Positions 51,495-60,351 of a DNA stretch of 64,000 bases are shown here, piece by piece. Origin of the DNA: an uncultured Verrucomicrobiota bacterium (GTDB taxonomy: Bacteria > Verrucomicrobiota > Verrucomicrobiia > Opitutales > UBA9783); assembly GCA_946186275.1 (NCBI GenBank), contig CAMHMO010000002.1, forward strand, positions 1 through 64,000, given 5' to 3'. The notes below the pieces were generated by a model, which was given only the letters and a program-made list of their open reading frames with translations, searched no databases and had not been told where the DNA came from. The position numbers and the translations under genes are program-made. Numbering within the stretch: position 1 is the stretch's first letter; each line of letters starts with the position of its first letter.

Positions 51495-52652
51495 TTACGT
51501 ACCGTAGATAATGTACAGCGTCAGTTCTTCTGTTTCGCGCGCCTGGTAGGTTCTTACGGTGTCAAAATCGGGAAACAACGGCGCACATCCGTTAAACGGC
51601 GAGAGCCATATACCGTCTTTGGAACCGCTATTCGGGTTGTTGAGGGGCGACACGGAACCCGATTTAACGTTTATGGTGTTGCCTTTGAAGGAACAATCGC
51701 CCCACGAAGAATTGTCCGACCAGCCCAGGTTCAGTGTCACGTTGGATCCGATAACCACAGGGGCGTTTGCGACAAAGCAGGAACCGGGATGAAAATTCAG
51801 CGTGACACTGGGGTCGACGACCGTGCCGTCGCAGGCGTCGAGATGACCGACCAAAACCGCGGTGTAATTCCAGGGACCTCCGAAAGGACTAAAAACATTA
51901 AGGAGGCTTCCGTTTGTCAGTTCATTGACCTGCAACCGACCTTCACGAACAACCGTCTTATTATGGTACGTTTTGTGGAGTGATAACACCCGTGTATTAC
52001 CCGTCGGTACGCCCTGGTCAATGAAGCCTTTTTTCTCGTGGAAATCGAAATTTGCGGCTTTTGGAACAATTTTGCCGTCGACAGCTTTAAAAACATCATC
52101 CCATCGAACCATTCCGCAGTTTTGAATGTCGGTTTTAAGAAGAAACAGATTGCGCGTGTGAAATTTCCCTCTGTTTTCGACCGTCGGGCAATTCTGCAAC
52201 ACCGCAATAAACGCTTCAAATACGCCTTTGTTTTTGAAAACTGCCCTTTTAACGATAAGCGTATTTGCCTGCAGAGTGGTCGTATCCGCCACAACCATCG
52301 AAAAATCAGAATTTTCAAACAACAGCGTATCCGCAAAACAGCCGCCGCTCAACCGAAGTTGATTATCTTTATCGTCAAATTCCGCATAAAAACTCCCGAA
52401 GTTAAACCCGATACCTGTCCCAACTTTCGTACCCCAAATGCAACCGCCGATCGAGGTGTCACGACTTTCATACGAACTGCCGGCTTTTTTGACGGAAAAC
52501 CAATCGCTGCAGTTACGGGTAAGGTTATGCACGCAAAAGCGTATTGTTTTTTTGTCTTTCGTGACTTTGAGTTTGTATGTGTCGGCAAATAAATGCGTAT
52601 GAAATGCGACCGTTGACAGAGCAATAAGTTTTACAAAGTTTAGTACCTTCAT
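51495..52652 (-). CDS. Exported hypothetical protein with beta-rich repeats
   Basis: 385 residues. The signal peptide is VLNFVKLIALSTVAFHTHLFA. The mature part is Asn/Gly/Val-rich with short strands (NTLIVKRAVFKNKGVFEAF, TVENRGKFHTRNLFLL, GRLQVNELTNGSLLNVF, VVIGSNVTLNLGW, NTINVKSGSV), like a right-handed beta-helix or autotransporter passenger. No C-terminal barrel is present. Several cysteines suggest disulfides. No family is recognised. It is separate from its neighbours. Confidence 0.65.
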   Translation of the reverse strand: MKVLNFVKLIALSTVAFHTHLFADTYKLKVTKDKKTIRFCVHNLTRNCSDWFSVKKAGSSYESRDTSIGGCIWGTKVGTGIGFNFGSFYAEFDDKDNQLRLSGGCFADTLLFENSDFSMVVADTTTLQANTLIVKRAVFKNKGVFEAFIAVLQNCPTVENRGKFHTRNLFLLKTDIQNCGMVRWDDVFKAVDGKIVPKAANFDFHEKKGFIDQGVPTGNTRVLSLHKTYHNKTVVREGRLQVNELTNGSLLNVFSPFGGPWNYTAVLVGHLDACDGTVVDPSVTLNFHPGSCFVANAPVVIGSNVTLNLGWSDNSSWGDCSFKGNTINVKSGSVSPLNNPNSGSKDGIWLSPFNGCAPLFPDFDTVRTYQARETEELTLYIIYGT

Positions 52653-52784
52653 GGTTTAAAAAACCTTCTTGTTTTTGATGATAGGTGTTTTTTGAGAGAA
52701 ACAGAACATAATAACGGGCAATGATATGCGTTTTGAAAAAAAATTGTTGATGAAAAATCTGTATCACTCAGATCTTACTGCCCT

Positions 52785-53801
52785 TTAAACAATCTCCCTC
52801 AGTTGCCCCACCAATACTTCTTCCGAAAAAGTATCCGGTTTGCATTTAAAACCTGCTGCACATATATGCCCGCCGCCGTTCCATTGTCGAGCGACGGTAT
52901 TGACGGGGAACGTTGTATCGACGGAACGCATGCTGACTTTGACAAGAGCAGCTGTTTGTTCGATAAATGCCGCAATTTTGGCGGTTTTTAATGATAATAA
53001 ACGATTCACAAGACCCTCCGTGTCCGTTCGGTTCGTATGTGTTGCTTCGTAATCCGCTTCCGTTAAGGTTGAAAGCACGATTGCACCGTCGGCGTACAGG
53101 CGGACGCGATTGAGAAAAATTTCGTACAGCCGCCATTGTTGCAACGTTTGGCTCTTGTATAAACGCTGTACCATCGTGTTCGGGCGAACGCCGGCGCGGG
53201 TGAGGCGTTCGGCATGGCGAAACGTTTCCGCATGCGTGTTGGTGTTGCAGAAATTCCCCGTATCGCTGATGAGTCCCAGGTATAAGGCATCGTTAATGAA
53301 AGGATCGTCAAAAGTGTATCCGTGTGCTTCCAAAAGATCCGTGAGAACTTCGCAGGCGGAACTTTGGTGCGATTGAATAAGACGATACGTACCGAAAGTT
53401 TTCCCGGATTCTGTTTCGGGATGATGATCGATAACAAGTTTGAAAGGACACCCGCGAAGTGCTTCGGCGACGCGCGACGGCTCGCCCGCGTCGACGGCAA
53501 CCCGATGGGAATTTGGAGTAAATTCCGACAATGAACACTGCGGAACGTTGTCCAAGAACGATCGCAGGGGTTCCGAGATTTTATCATCCGCACACAGCGC
53601 AAATGCCGGCAGACGAAGGTTGCGCAAATAACGCGTTAATGCCGTTTGACTGCCGATTGCATCACCGTCGGGACGTTCGTGCGTGACAACATAAATCGGT
53701 CGACCGTTATTCAGTGAAGGCAAAACTTTCGAAAGTAAATCGTCGGATGTATCCTCCGCAGACGGCACGTTCGGAAGCGGATTATCAGAAACGGTCTTCA
53801 T
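52785..53801 (-). CDS. nrnA: DHH/DHHA1 phosphoesterase, NrnA-like
   Basis: 338 residues. The DHH domain has VTHERPDGDAIGSQTALTRYL, VDAG and VIDHHPETESG. The DHHA1 domain ends with RQWNGGGHICAAGFKCK. NrnA-type proteins degrade nano-RNA and dephosphorylate pAp, and some relatives cleave cyclic di-AMP products. It starts at an ATG that overlaps the stop of the upstream mscS-like gene (ATGA), so the two are coupled. Confidence 0.88.
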   Translation of the reverse strand: MKTVSDNPLPNVPSAEDTSDDLLSKVLPSLNNGRPIYVVTHERPDGDAIGSQTALTRYLRNLRLPAFALCADDKISEPLRSFLDNVPQCSLSEFTPNSHRVAVDAGEPSRVAEALRGCPFKLVIDHHPETESGKTFGTYRLIQSHQSSACEVLTDLLEAHGYTFDDPFINDALYLGLISDTGNFCNTNTHAETFRHAERLTRAGVRPNTMVQRLYKSQTLQQWRLYEIFLNRVRLYADGAIVLSTLTEADYEATHTNRTDTEGLVNRLLSLKTAKIAAFIEQTAALVKVSMRSVDTTFPVNTVARQWNGGGHICAAGFKCKPDTFSEEVLVGQLREIV

Positions 53802-54547
53802 CAGAGATGAGAGCCTTTGTTTTCAATGCATTCCGACACCATGACGCTGTTGGGAATAATCGTCAACGACCCCTGTTCGGTGCGGATGCGCGTCGAACGC
53901 AGACCGAGGGAAATGACTTCGCCCGAGATATTGCCCTTGATGGTGATGCGGTCGCCTTTTTTAAAGGGTTTATCGAGCAAAAGCGACAGTGCCGCCCACA
54001 GTTCGGCGAGGGTTTTCTGCGCAGCAAACGCCAATGCCGTTCCGCCGATGCCGAGTGCCGTTATCAGACTGCCGATCGAATAACCCAAATTATTGGCGGC
54101 GGTCAAAACACCGATAAAGCCAAAAATCCCCTGTACCCACGGGTGTAAAAGCGTTGCATACTGAGGGGCTTCCGCCAAGAGCCGCCGGCAACCGAGACAA
54201 CCGATCAACAGTAAAATTTCTCCCAAAAGCAAACAGAAAAGGAACGCGCCAAGTGCCTGACTGATTGTCGTCAATGGCAACAGTCCGACCGTGCGCGCAC
54301 ACATCCAAATCGGCAAACAGCCCCAGAGCGCATAGATTTCAAGGCGTATTTTACGAAAAAGCGACGTAACGAATGCAAAAGCAGACGCCTGCAAGCGTTT
54401 TTGAAGCACGCGAAGCCCTTTTAAAATAAGCAAATGAATACCGATAAAAATCGGAACGCAAATAAACAACCCAACCCATCCGCAACCGCCTTCGGCGCAA
54501 AAACAGTGCTTCATATCGAAAAAAAGTCCCTCGGCTGAGGGTATCAT
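53801..54547 (-). CDS. Short MscS-family mechanosensitive channel
   Basis: 248 residues, or 237 from an ATG at 54514. Three to five transmembrane helices end with the pore helix SIGSLITALGIGGTALAFAAQKTLAELWAALSLLLDKPFKKGDRI, typical MscS. The beta domain follows (GEVISLGLRSTRIRTEQGSLTIIPNSVMVSECIEN). The C-terminal alpha/beta vestibule domain is missing, so the protein stops right after the beta domain. It may form a small osmotic release channel. It overlaps nrnA. Confidence 0.85.
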   Translation of the reverse strand: MIPSAEGLFFDMKHCFCAEGGCGWVGLFICVPIFIGIHLLILKGLRVLQKRLQASAFAFVTSLFRKIRLEIYALWGCLPIWMCARTVGLLPLTTISQALGAFLFCLLLGEILLLIGCLGCRRLLAEAPQYATLLHPWVQGIFGFIGVLTAANNLGYSIGSLITALGIGGTALAFAAQKTLAELWAALSLLLDKPFKKGDRITIKGNISGEVISLGLRSTRIRTEQGSLTIIPNSVMVSECIENKGSHL

Positions 54548-54730
54548 TTCTTGCGGAAACGGTCAATGATTGTACATCAAAAACATCCGAAAACCGTGTT
54601 GCCGAACGCGAGAGAGATTTTCGAGAAGTACCAAAACCATTTCGCATCCGGAAAACATTCCGGAAATGCCAACGACTTTCGCTTCCACCGCCTTTATCCC
54701 TTCGGTCGACCGAAATCGGAGAAAGCGCCG

Positions 54731-55399
54731 TCAGGATAATTCTTTCGAAGTTTTTTGATCGGTTTTAACCCCAAGCTTCTCCGGGATGACGGCACCGCCC
54801 GAGATAATCAACTTAATCGCATCTCCGACCGACATATCGAGCACCACCAATTCCTCCTCGGGAACCATGATTAAAAACCCCGATGTGGGATTGGGTGTGG
54901 TCGGTACAAAAACGTTGCAGACGTTTTCTTTGGTTTTGTCCTGTGTTTCGCCGTTGGCGCGATTGGTCAAAAAACCGATGGAATAGAGACTGTCGCTTGG
55001 AAAGTGTACCAGCACCGCCTTCTGGAAAACGGCTTTTTTGTTTTTCCCCATCGTATCCGCAATTTGCTTCACCGTGTTGTAGACGGTACTGATGAACGGA
55101 ATTTTCTTGATAAAACGTTCCGTCAGCGCAAGACAGATGCGTCCGAAAAAGAAATTGGAAAGCCAACCGAATGCCGTAATGAGCAACACGACAATCAGTA
55201 CCGCAATGACCTCCGCGAGCCATCCGATCCATTGTGTATCGAGAAAAGAGCTCCACGGCGCGAAAAACAAAGCACTTGCGGGCTTTCCGATTTTCTCCAA
55301 AAGAAATTGCGCGACGAAAAACGTAATCCCCAGCGGCATCAGCACCAGCAGACCCGTGATAAAGGCGTTTTTCAGTCGGCTTAACACAGTTCCATGCAA
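54731..55399 (-). CDS. DUF502 family membrane protein
   Basis: 222 residues; the first codon is TTG, with a GTG four codons on. Two transmembrane regions (AFITGLLVLMPLGITFFVAQFLL and GWLAEVIAVLIVVLLITAFGWLSNFFFG) are followed by IPFISTVYNTVKQIADTM, AVLVHFPSDSLYSIGFLTN and VFVPTTPNPTSGFLIMVPEEELVVLDMSV, the DUF502 hallmarks. Function is unknown; it is widely conserved in the envelope of diderms. Confidence 0.85.
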   Translation of the reverse strand: MHGTVLSRLKNAFITGLLVLMPLGITFFVAQFLLEKIGKPASALFFAPWSSFLDTQWIGWLAEVIAVLIVVLLITAFGWLSNFFFGRICLALTERFIKKIPFISTVYNTVKQIADTMGKNKKAVFQKAVLVHFPSDSLYSIGFLTNRANGETQDKTKENVCNVFVPTTPNPTSGFLIMVPEEELVVLDMSVGDAIKLIISGGAVIPEKLGVKTDQKTSKELS

Positions 55400-55914
55400 T
55401 ACGAGTATCGGAAATTTTCAAGTAAAATCCGACGGAATACGAAAGCAATGCCGATTGATTGGTTTGAGATCGTGCCTGCTTCGAGCCCTGTTGGAAGCAG
55501 GCAATTGCCATCGTTGCCGGTTTTGGATGCGGTTTTTCGCAATCGCACTGTTGCACCGGCTTCGAAGGATGTGCCTTCGGGTGTAACCCGATGCCGTCGA
55601 CCAATACCGGCTTCAATTTTTTTTACTCCGTTTGCGCGGACGTTCGTGCTCTGCGGGACTTCCCGCAACGACACTTTCCATTCCGTTCTCCGTGCCCGTT
55701 GATACTCGAACGGCATCCGTTTCGGTACATTTTTGGGTCGGGCGATGGAATTGCGGGTGTGTACCTTTTTGCAGGTGCTTTGCGACCTCAACAACAACAC
55801 CGCATAAGCGAAATCCACAGGAAGGCGACGGTCTCTTTGTTCCATCGGATGCTGACCGCATGTATTGTCGCCGTTGCTTTCGACCGATTTTTACGGCATG
55901 TTCCCGTCGACGTT
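55400..55914. other. Region without a supported gene
   Basis: About 515 bases in which several frames on both strands are open for 80-150 codons, but none has family resemblance, a good start or a clear composition advantage. It may hold a decayed gene. Confidence 0.35.
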
Positions 55915-57777
55915 TTATCCGTTGTTGTTACCGCGACGTGTCCGCGTTGGCTTTTTTAATTCCTTCTCGTTCGACAATTGAGTGTATTCCTGCGGTATCG
56001 TTTCTTCCTTTTTTACCGTTTCGGGTTGTTTTTTGTCTTCAATGATACGATTCTGTTTTTCGCTGTTCGGTTCTTTGGGAGCTTCTTTCTTTACCCGTAC
56101 AATCGGTTCCCATAGTCCGTAATCCTTTAGGCGTTCCTCTAAAATTTCCAAACACTTCGGTTGTTTTACATCTCCGATGGTAGCAACAAAATTACCCTGC
56201 CAATCTTTCTTCTTCCCGCCGAAAAACGTTTTATAAAAATTGGCTTCCGCAAGTCGGTACGTCTGTACGTATTCTTCTTGTTTTTTACGCCAGTCGGTTA
56301 CCTGCTTCACGGTTTCCTCAAACACCTTTTCCGTATTTTCATAGACCTCGTCTTCTATCCGACGAACGGTATCTATGAAGGAAATCCGATGGTTCGTAAG
56401 ATTCCGTAAGGCTGTTACCAATGCGTAAAAGCGTTTTTTCACGTCATCTTCGTAACGAGCAATATAAATGTCGTAAATATCCTTTTCGACCGCACTCGTA
56501 TCGATGCTTTTCTCTTCTCTTAATCTTTTGAAGCCTTCGTGAAGTTCGTTGTTGTCCGACCTTGGTTTGTTTTCGTTTATCAACACTTCAATATCACATT
56601 TCAGCATGGCTTCCTCAAATGCTTGCATAACGGGTTTTGGATCAAAACGTTCACGCGTCCATGCTTTCTCCGTCAGCGGATAAAGCAATTTCAAAGCATC
56701 GATGAAATTTTTCTCCGCCATATCTCCGATACGTTTATAAGCGGATCGGATTTCTTCCGTAAAACATTCGACCTCTTTTTTCAGAAATTCACCCACTTGT
56801 TCTCTGCGCTTTTGACTTTTAAACGGATTTGGATACTTGACACAATCCATATCCAGTCCGAGAATGGCGAAGTTGTCCTTTGCTTTTTCTTCCGCGGCTT
56901 CAAAATTCTTCGGGTTGAAACGCTTGAAAAACAGTTTTCGTCGCGCGATGTCGAGTTCCTTTACACACTCCAGGGATGCAATCCGTTCCCAAAAACGATC
57001 CGTTCCGACATAATCTCCGATCGTGCTACTGTAGTCGAAATATTCATCGGAAGCGAGCTTCTCGAAACCCGACCTCATGAAAGCTTCTTTTTTTTCTTTA
57101 AAAGATTGTATAATTTTTGCATCGATTTCCGCGGACGGATTTTTCTCAAAAGCCTCCTGCAGAGTTCGAATAAAATGCCCGAGATCCCGTGCGGCATCCG
57201 CGACGGCATCGAACAGTCGAACCTTTTTGAGTTCTTCTTCCAAAAAAGGCTTCATCCTCTCCACAAAAAAGCTCCCAAACGCCGGTTCTGCGGCTTCGAC
57301 CAGATGCTCGTGCACCCATCGGGACAGCATTTCGTTGCATCCCTTGATTGCATCCTCGGAAATTTTGGTACTCGGGTTTTGAAAAAACGCTTCTTTTTCA
57401 CTCAGCTTGGGATTTGTTCCGGATAAAAATATTCCGAGCGTTTCCAATCCGCGTTTTAAATACACCGCGTATTTCTCAGGCTCGTATGCGTTCAGAACAT
57501 GTGCGGCGCAACTGTTCCACAGATAACGCGTTCCGTAAAATGCCTTGTCGATGTCACTCCCTTTCTCAACCTTTTGACGCGTGTAATCTTCGGCGGACAG
57601 GTCGTCGCAACTGCCTGACCGTATCCGTTGCATATTCGCCTTCAAAAGACCCTTTTCGAAGCTTTCTTTGGCAATTCCCAGCAAATCTCCCGCCGCCGGC
57701 ATTTCCCCGAAACCCGCCGTCGGCAGAAATCCCGAGGCGCATGCGGCATAAATGACACGAAACAATTTTCTTCTCAC
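55915..57777 (-). CDS. Large exported helical hypothetical protein
   Basis: 620 residues from GTG 57777. A signal peptide (LFRVIYAACASGFLPTAGFGE) is followed by an almost wholly alpha-helical, highly charged mature protein (many EEL, KKV, DAVADAARDLGHFIRTLQEAF-type helices). A disordered Glu/Lys/Pro C-terminus ends TRTRRGNNNG. No family is recognised. It might be a periplasmic or secreted scaffold, or a T3SS-unrelated effector; nothing in the context decides. It is the longest orphan in the window. Confidence 0.75.
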   Translation of the reverse strand: MRRKLFRVIYAACASGFLPTAGFGEMPAAGDLLGIAKESFEKGLLKANMQRIRSGSCDDLSAEDYTRQKVEKGSDIDKAFYGTRYLWNSCAAHVLNAYEPEKYAVYLKRGLETLGIFLSGTNPKLSEKEAFFQNPSTKISEDAIKGCNEMLSRWVHEHLVEAAEPAFGSFFVERMKPFLEEELKKVRLFDAVADAARDLGHFIRTLQEAFEKNPSAEIDAKIIQSFKEKKEAFMRSGFEKLASDEYFDYSSTIGDYVGTDRFWERIASLECVKELDIARRKLFFKRFNPKNFEAAEEKAKDNFAILGLDMDCVKYPNPFKSQKRREQVGEFLKKEVECFTEEIRSAYKRIGDMAEKNFIDALKLLYPLTEKAWTRERFDPKPVMQAFEEAMLKCDIEVLINENKPRSDNNELHEGFKRLREEKSIDTSAVEKDIYDIYIARYEDDVKKRFYALVTALRNLTNHRISFIDTVRRIEDEVYENTEKVFEETVKQVTDWRKKQEEYVQTYRLAEANFYKTFFGGKKKDWQGNFVATIGDVKQPKCLEILEERLKDYGLWEPIVRVKKEAPKEPNSEKQNRIIEDKKQPETVKKEETIPQEYTQLSNEKELKKPTRTRRGNNNG

Positions 57778-58263
57778 GGTTCAATAAAGACAAAAACGGA
57801 AAGAAACGACAAGTTTTTTGAAAAAAGGTTGCGATAAGGAAAAAATTACCATTTCACTGTTTTGTGAGCAAAAAAATTACTTTCAGGCGAGGAAGTCGGG
57901 CTTGGGATTGGGACGATGTTGCAGGTATGATGCTTTTTCGAAGGATCGTGCCGCGAATAAAAACCACGGGGAGTTGACGTTTGAAGATGTAACGCGGGAA
58001 CACGGAGAGAAAATGCTCTTCAGATATACAATATGTCACGAGAGGAGCTGTGAAAGCTGACAGCAACGCAACGGTTGTCGGGGCATTTGAAACAGGCGCA
58101 ATGCCCGGTTCGCTGATAACGACTTCCATTCTTTCCGTACTCATGTGATATTGTTGGAGATATTTCGTCTCAATTGGAGATTTTTATCGCACAGCCGTTC
58201 GATTTGTATCACTGCATATCGGGCGCGATTTCGGGTTGAGAGCGTTTCCCTCTTCCCAGTGTA
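57778..58263. other. Intergenic region upstream of the suf cluster
   Basis: About 490 bases. A minus-strand 96-codon frame (57854-58144, starting STERMEVVISEPGIAPVSN) is the only candidate but lacks a Shine-Dalgarno, promoter or family resemblance. Confidence 0.35.
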
Positions 58264-58292
58264 TTGACACTCGGGAAGCATCATCCTTGAAT
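58264..58292 (+). promoter_or_regulatory. Promoter of sufC
   Basis: Perfect TTGACA (58264-58269), 17-bp spacer, TTGAAT (58287-58292), seven bases before GTG 58300. Inside the spacer lies GCATCATC (58278-58285), the same octamer that forms one arm of the palindrome in the sufB promoter. Confidence 0.5.
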
Positions 58293-58299
58293 AAAAGTC

Positions 58300-58986
58300 G
58301 TGTTGACCCTGGTGCTTGAAGATTTGAGTTTGCGACGCGGGGAGAAGGTTATTTTCGAGAACGTAAGTGCTTCGTTCGCAACGGTAGAGGTGCATATTCT
58401 TTCGGGAGCCAACGGTGCCGGGAAAAGTTCGCTGTTGCAGGCGTTAATCGGCAATCCGCAGTATGCGTTGACGGGCGGGCGGATTTGGCTTGATAACGAA
58501 GAAATTCAGGATTGGGCACCCGAAAAACGTTCTCAAAGCGGGTTGTTTATGGCGTTCCAGTCGCCGTGCGAAATTGAAGGTCTGACGGTTGCCAATTTCC
58601 TGCGGACAACGTTGAAGTTTTTCCCGAACCATCCCTTGCATCAAGCGAGTGCGACCGATTTTTACAAAGAACTCTATTTGTTGCTGGAAGCGGTCGGGTT
58701 GCCGAAGAATTTTACCGCGCGTGCCGTGAATGTTGGTTTTTCGGGCGGCGAGAAAAAGCGCTTCGAATTGTTGCAGTTGAAATTTTTGCGCCCGAAATTT
58801 GCCCTGTTGGACGAAATCGACAGCGGTTTGGATGCGGGAGCGCGGGAGTTGGTTTTGCAAACGATCCGCGAACTTCGACCGACGACGGGCTTCATCGTCG
58901 TTTCACACAGCGAAGAGTTTGCGCATCGTTGCGAACCGACGGCGGTGTGGCGGTTGGAGAACGGAGTTTTAAAGACGGCGGCATAA
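58300..58986 (+). CDS. sufC: Fe-S cluster assembly ATPase SufC
   Basis: 228 residues from GTG. The ABC ATPase has Walker A LSGANGAGKSSLLQALIG, Q-loop MAFQSPCEIEG, signature VGFSGGEKKRFELLQL and Walker B FALLDEIDSGLDAGA, the SufC-type DEIDSGLD. It powers the SufBCD scaffold that builds Fe-S clusters. The promoter is immediately upstream. Unusually, three small exported-protein genes separate it from sufB. Confidence 0.95.
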   Translation: MLTLVLEDLSLRRGEKVIFENVSASFATVEVHILSGANGAGKSSLLQALIGNPQYALTGGRIWLDNEEIQDWAPEKRSQSGLFMAFQSPCEIEGLTVANFLRTTLKFFPNHPLHQASATDFYKELYLLLEAVGLPKNFTARAVNVGFSGGEKKRFELLQLKFLRPKFALLDEIDSGLDAGARELVLQTIRELRPTTGFIVVSHSEEFAHRCEPTAVWRLENGVLKTAA

Positions 58987-59158
58987 GCACTTTTCCGAAC
59001 TCGAAGAGTTCCGATTTCCGTTTGTTGGTTCTGTGCGAAAACGTATTTTTGGCATGAGAGCCTTGGGTGTTTCGGTCTTTGTCTCTTCCGAATTTATTTT
59101 TCGATGTTATCCGCAGCAAATCAATAACGATACCACATAAACGATATTCGTAAAACGG

Positions 59159-59187
59159 TTGCCGTTGCGGTTTGGAATTGTTACAAT
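59159..59187 (+). promoter_or_regulatory. Promoter of the first suf-embedded paralog
   Basis: TTGCCG (59159-59164), 17-bp spacer, TACAAT (59182-59187), five bases before ATG 59193. Good match; predicts a leaderless mRNA. Confidence 0.55.
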
Positions 59188-59192
59188 GAAGT

Positions 59193-59741
59193 ATGCCTCG
59201 GGTGAACGTAACGGTGCGGTACGTGTTTTCTGTGTTTTGTGTCCTGTGCGGTTTAGTCGTTCGGCTTCACGGAGATACGTTTCGTATTTTTCTGTATCGT
59301 GTGAACGGGTATCCCGACGGGTTCGGTTTCCGGGTTGCGTACTTGAACCGCGGAAGTGCCGTCGCCGGTTATTTTACGGGATCGGAAGAAATGCCGGTGA
59401 TTACGAGGCGTATCGGCGATACCGAACCATTTGTTGCGGAACCGAAAAGCGTGTCCTTCTGCATGGAGGGACGCTTGTTTATCATCGGGAGCAATCGACA
59501 CCTGTCGTTGTGGGGTTGTTGCAGCGCCGACCGATTTTACATTCAAGCAGCCGATGCGCAACCGTTTTCGTTCAACCGCAAAAACGTTGCGGGACAGGTG
59601 TTTTATGTACCGACGAATTCGTCGGAGACGGAGAGCGACAATAAAAATTACTTTGAAGTGGTCGGTGACGGTGAATGTTTCATAAAAAACGAAACGATTC
59701 AAAAGAAAAACAAACGGGGCGCGTGTTGCGGTGTTTTTTAA
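59193..59741 (+). CDS. Exported hypothetical protein, suf-embedded paralog 1
   Basis: 182 residues. The signal peptide is VRYVFSVFCVLCGLVVRLHG. The mature domain begins DTFRIFLYRVNGYPDGFGFRV and has the family pattern RLFIIGSNRHLSLWGCCSADRFYIQAADAQPFSFNRKNVAGQVFY. The same layout (DxFRIxLY start, F-x-I strand, LWG/VWS, F-x-D/N-x-x-NVKG-x-xFY) recurs in the next two genes. No wider family is recognised. It ends CCGVF. Confidence 0.7.
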   Translation: MPRVNVTVRYVFSVFCVLCGLVVRLHGDTFRIFLYRVNGYPDGFGFRVAYLNRGSAVAGYFTGSEEMPVITRRIGDTEPFVAEPKSVSFCMEGRLFIIGSNRHLSLWGCCSADRFYIQAADAQPFSFNRKNVAGQVFYVPTNSSETESDNKNYFEVVGDGECFIKNETIQKKNKRGACCGVF

Positions 59742-59768
59742 AAAATTCAGGAACGGGTACAAACGGAT

Positions 59769-60293
59769 ATGAAACGGTTTTTGATTGCGGCGACGGTTCT
59801 CATCGGATTAGCGACAAGTCTTTGCGGCGATGTTTTTCGCATCCATTTATATGACTTACCGAAAAACAAAGGATTCTGTTTTTCGGTTACGCATGAAAAT
59901 CAAGCGAGCTTTTTGAGCGGAGATTTCAGGATCGGAAGAAAGTTTCCGAATGTTGAGCCGACGGTTTTTACCGATGCCGTTTGTGTTGACGAAATGAGTG
60001 TCGCATTTTGGATGGACGGCAGATTTTTTCAAATTAACGACAATCGGTACATGTTTGTTTGGAGCGCGAATGCTTCCGATTGTTTTTATTTTACCGTTTA
60101 TGCGCAAAAGCCGTTTCTGATCGATTTTAACAACGCAAAAGGGAAAATATTTTACGGTTTGACGGAAACGGGTACGGACGAGTTTGTAATTCGCGATATT
60201 TCTGTTCCGAAAAGCGTTAAGAAATTTTGTGACAGAGAGGCGAAAAAATCGCGTATTCGCAGACGAAGCATTATCAAATGCTGTATTTTTTAG
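59769..60293 (+). CDS. Exported hypothetical protein, suf-embedded paralog 2
   Basis: 174 residues. The signal peptide is RFLIAATVLIGLATSLCG. The mature start is DVFRIHLYDLPKNKGFCFSV. Shared blocks are RFFQINDNRYMFVWSANASDCFYFTV and FLIDFNNAKGKIFYGLTETG. The C-terminus is basic and ends CCIF, like paralog 1 (CCGVF). A weak TTTTTA/TACAAA pair lies five bases before the ATG. Confidence 0.7.
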   Translation: MKRFLIAATVLIGLATSLCGDVFRIHLYDLPKNKGFCFSVTHENQASFLSGDFRIGRKFPNVEPTVFTDAVCVDEMSVAFWMDGRFFQINDNRYMFVWSANASDCFYFTVYAQKPFLIDFNNAKGKIFYGLTETGTDEFVIRDISVPKSVKKFCDREAKKSRIRRRSIIKCCIF

Positions 60294-60351
60294 AACATTT
60301 CTTTAAAAGGAGATTTTCGGATCCAAAAAAGATATTTGGGGAAAATGATAT

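Noticed and set aside
57854-58144. 96-codon minus-strand ORF upstream of sufC
   Set aside because: No ribosome-binding site, promoter geometry or family resemblance.
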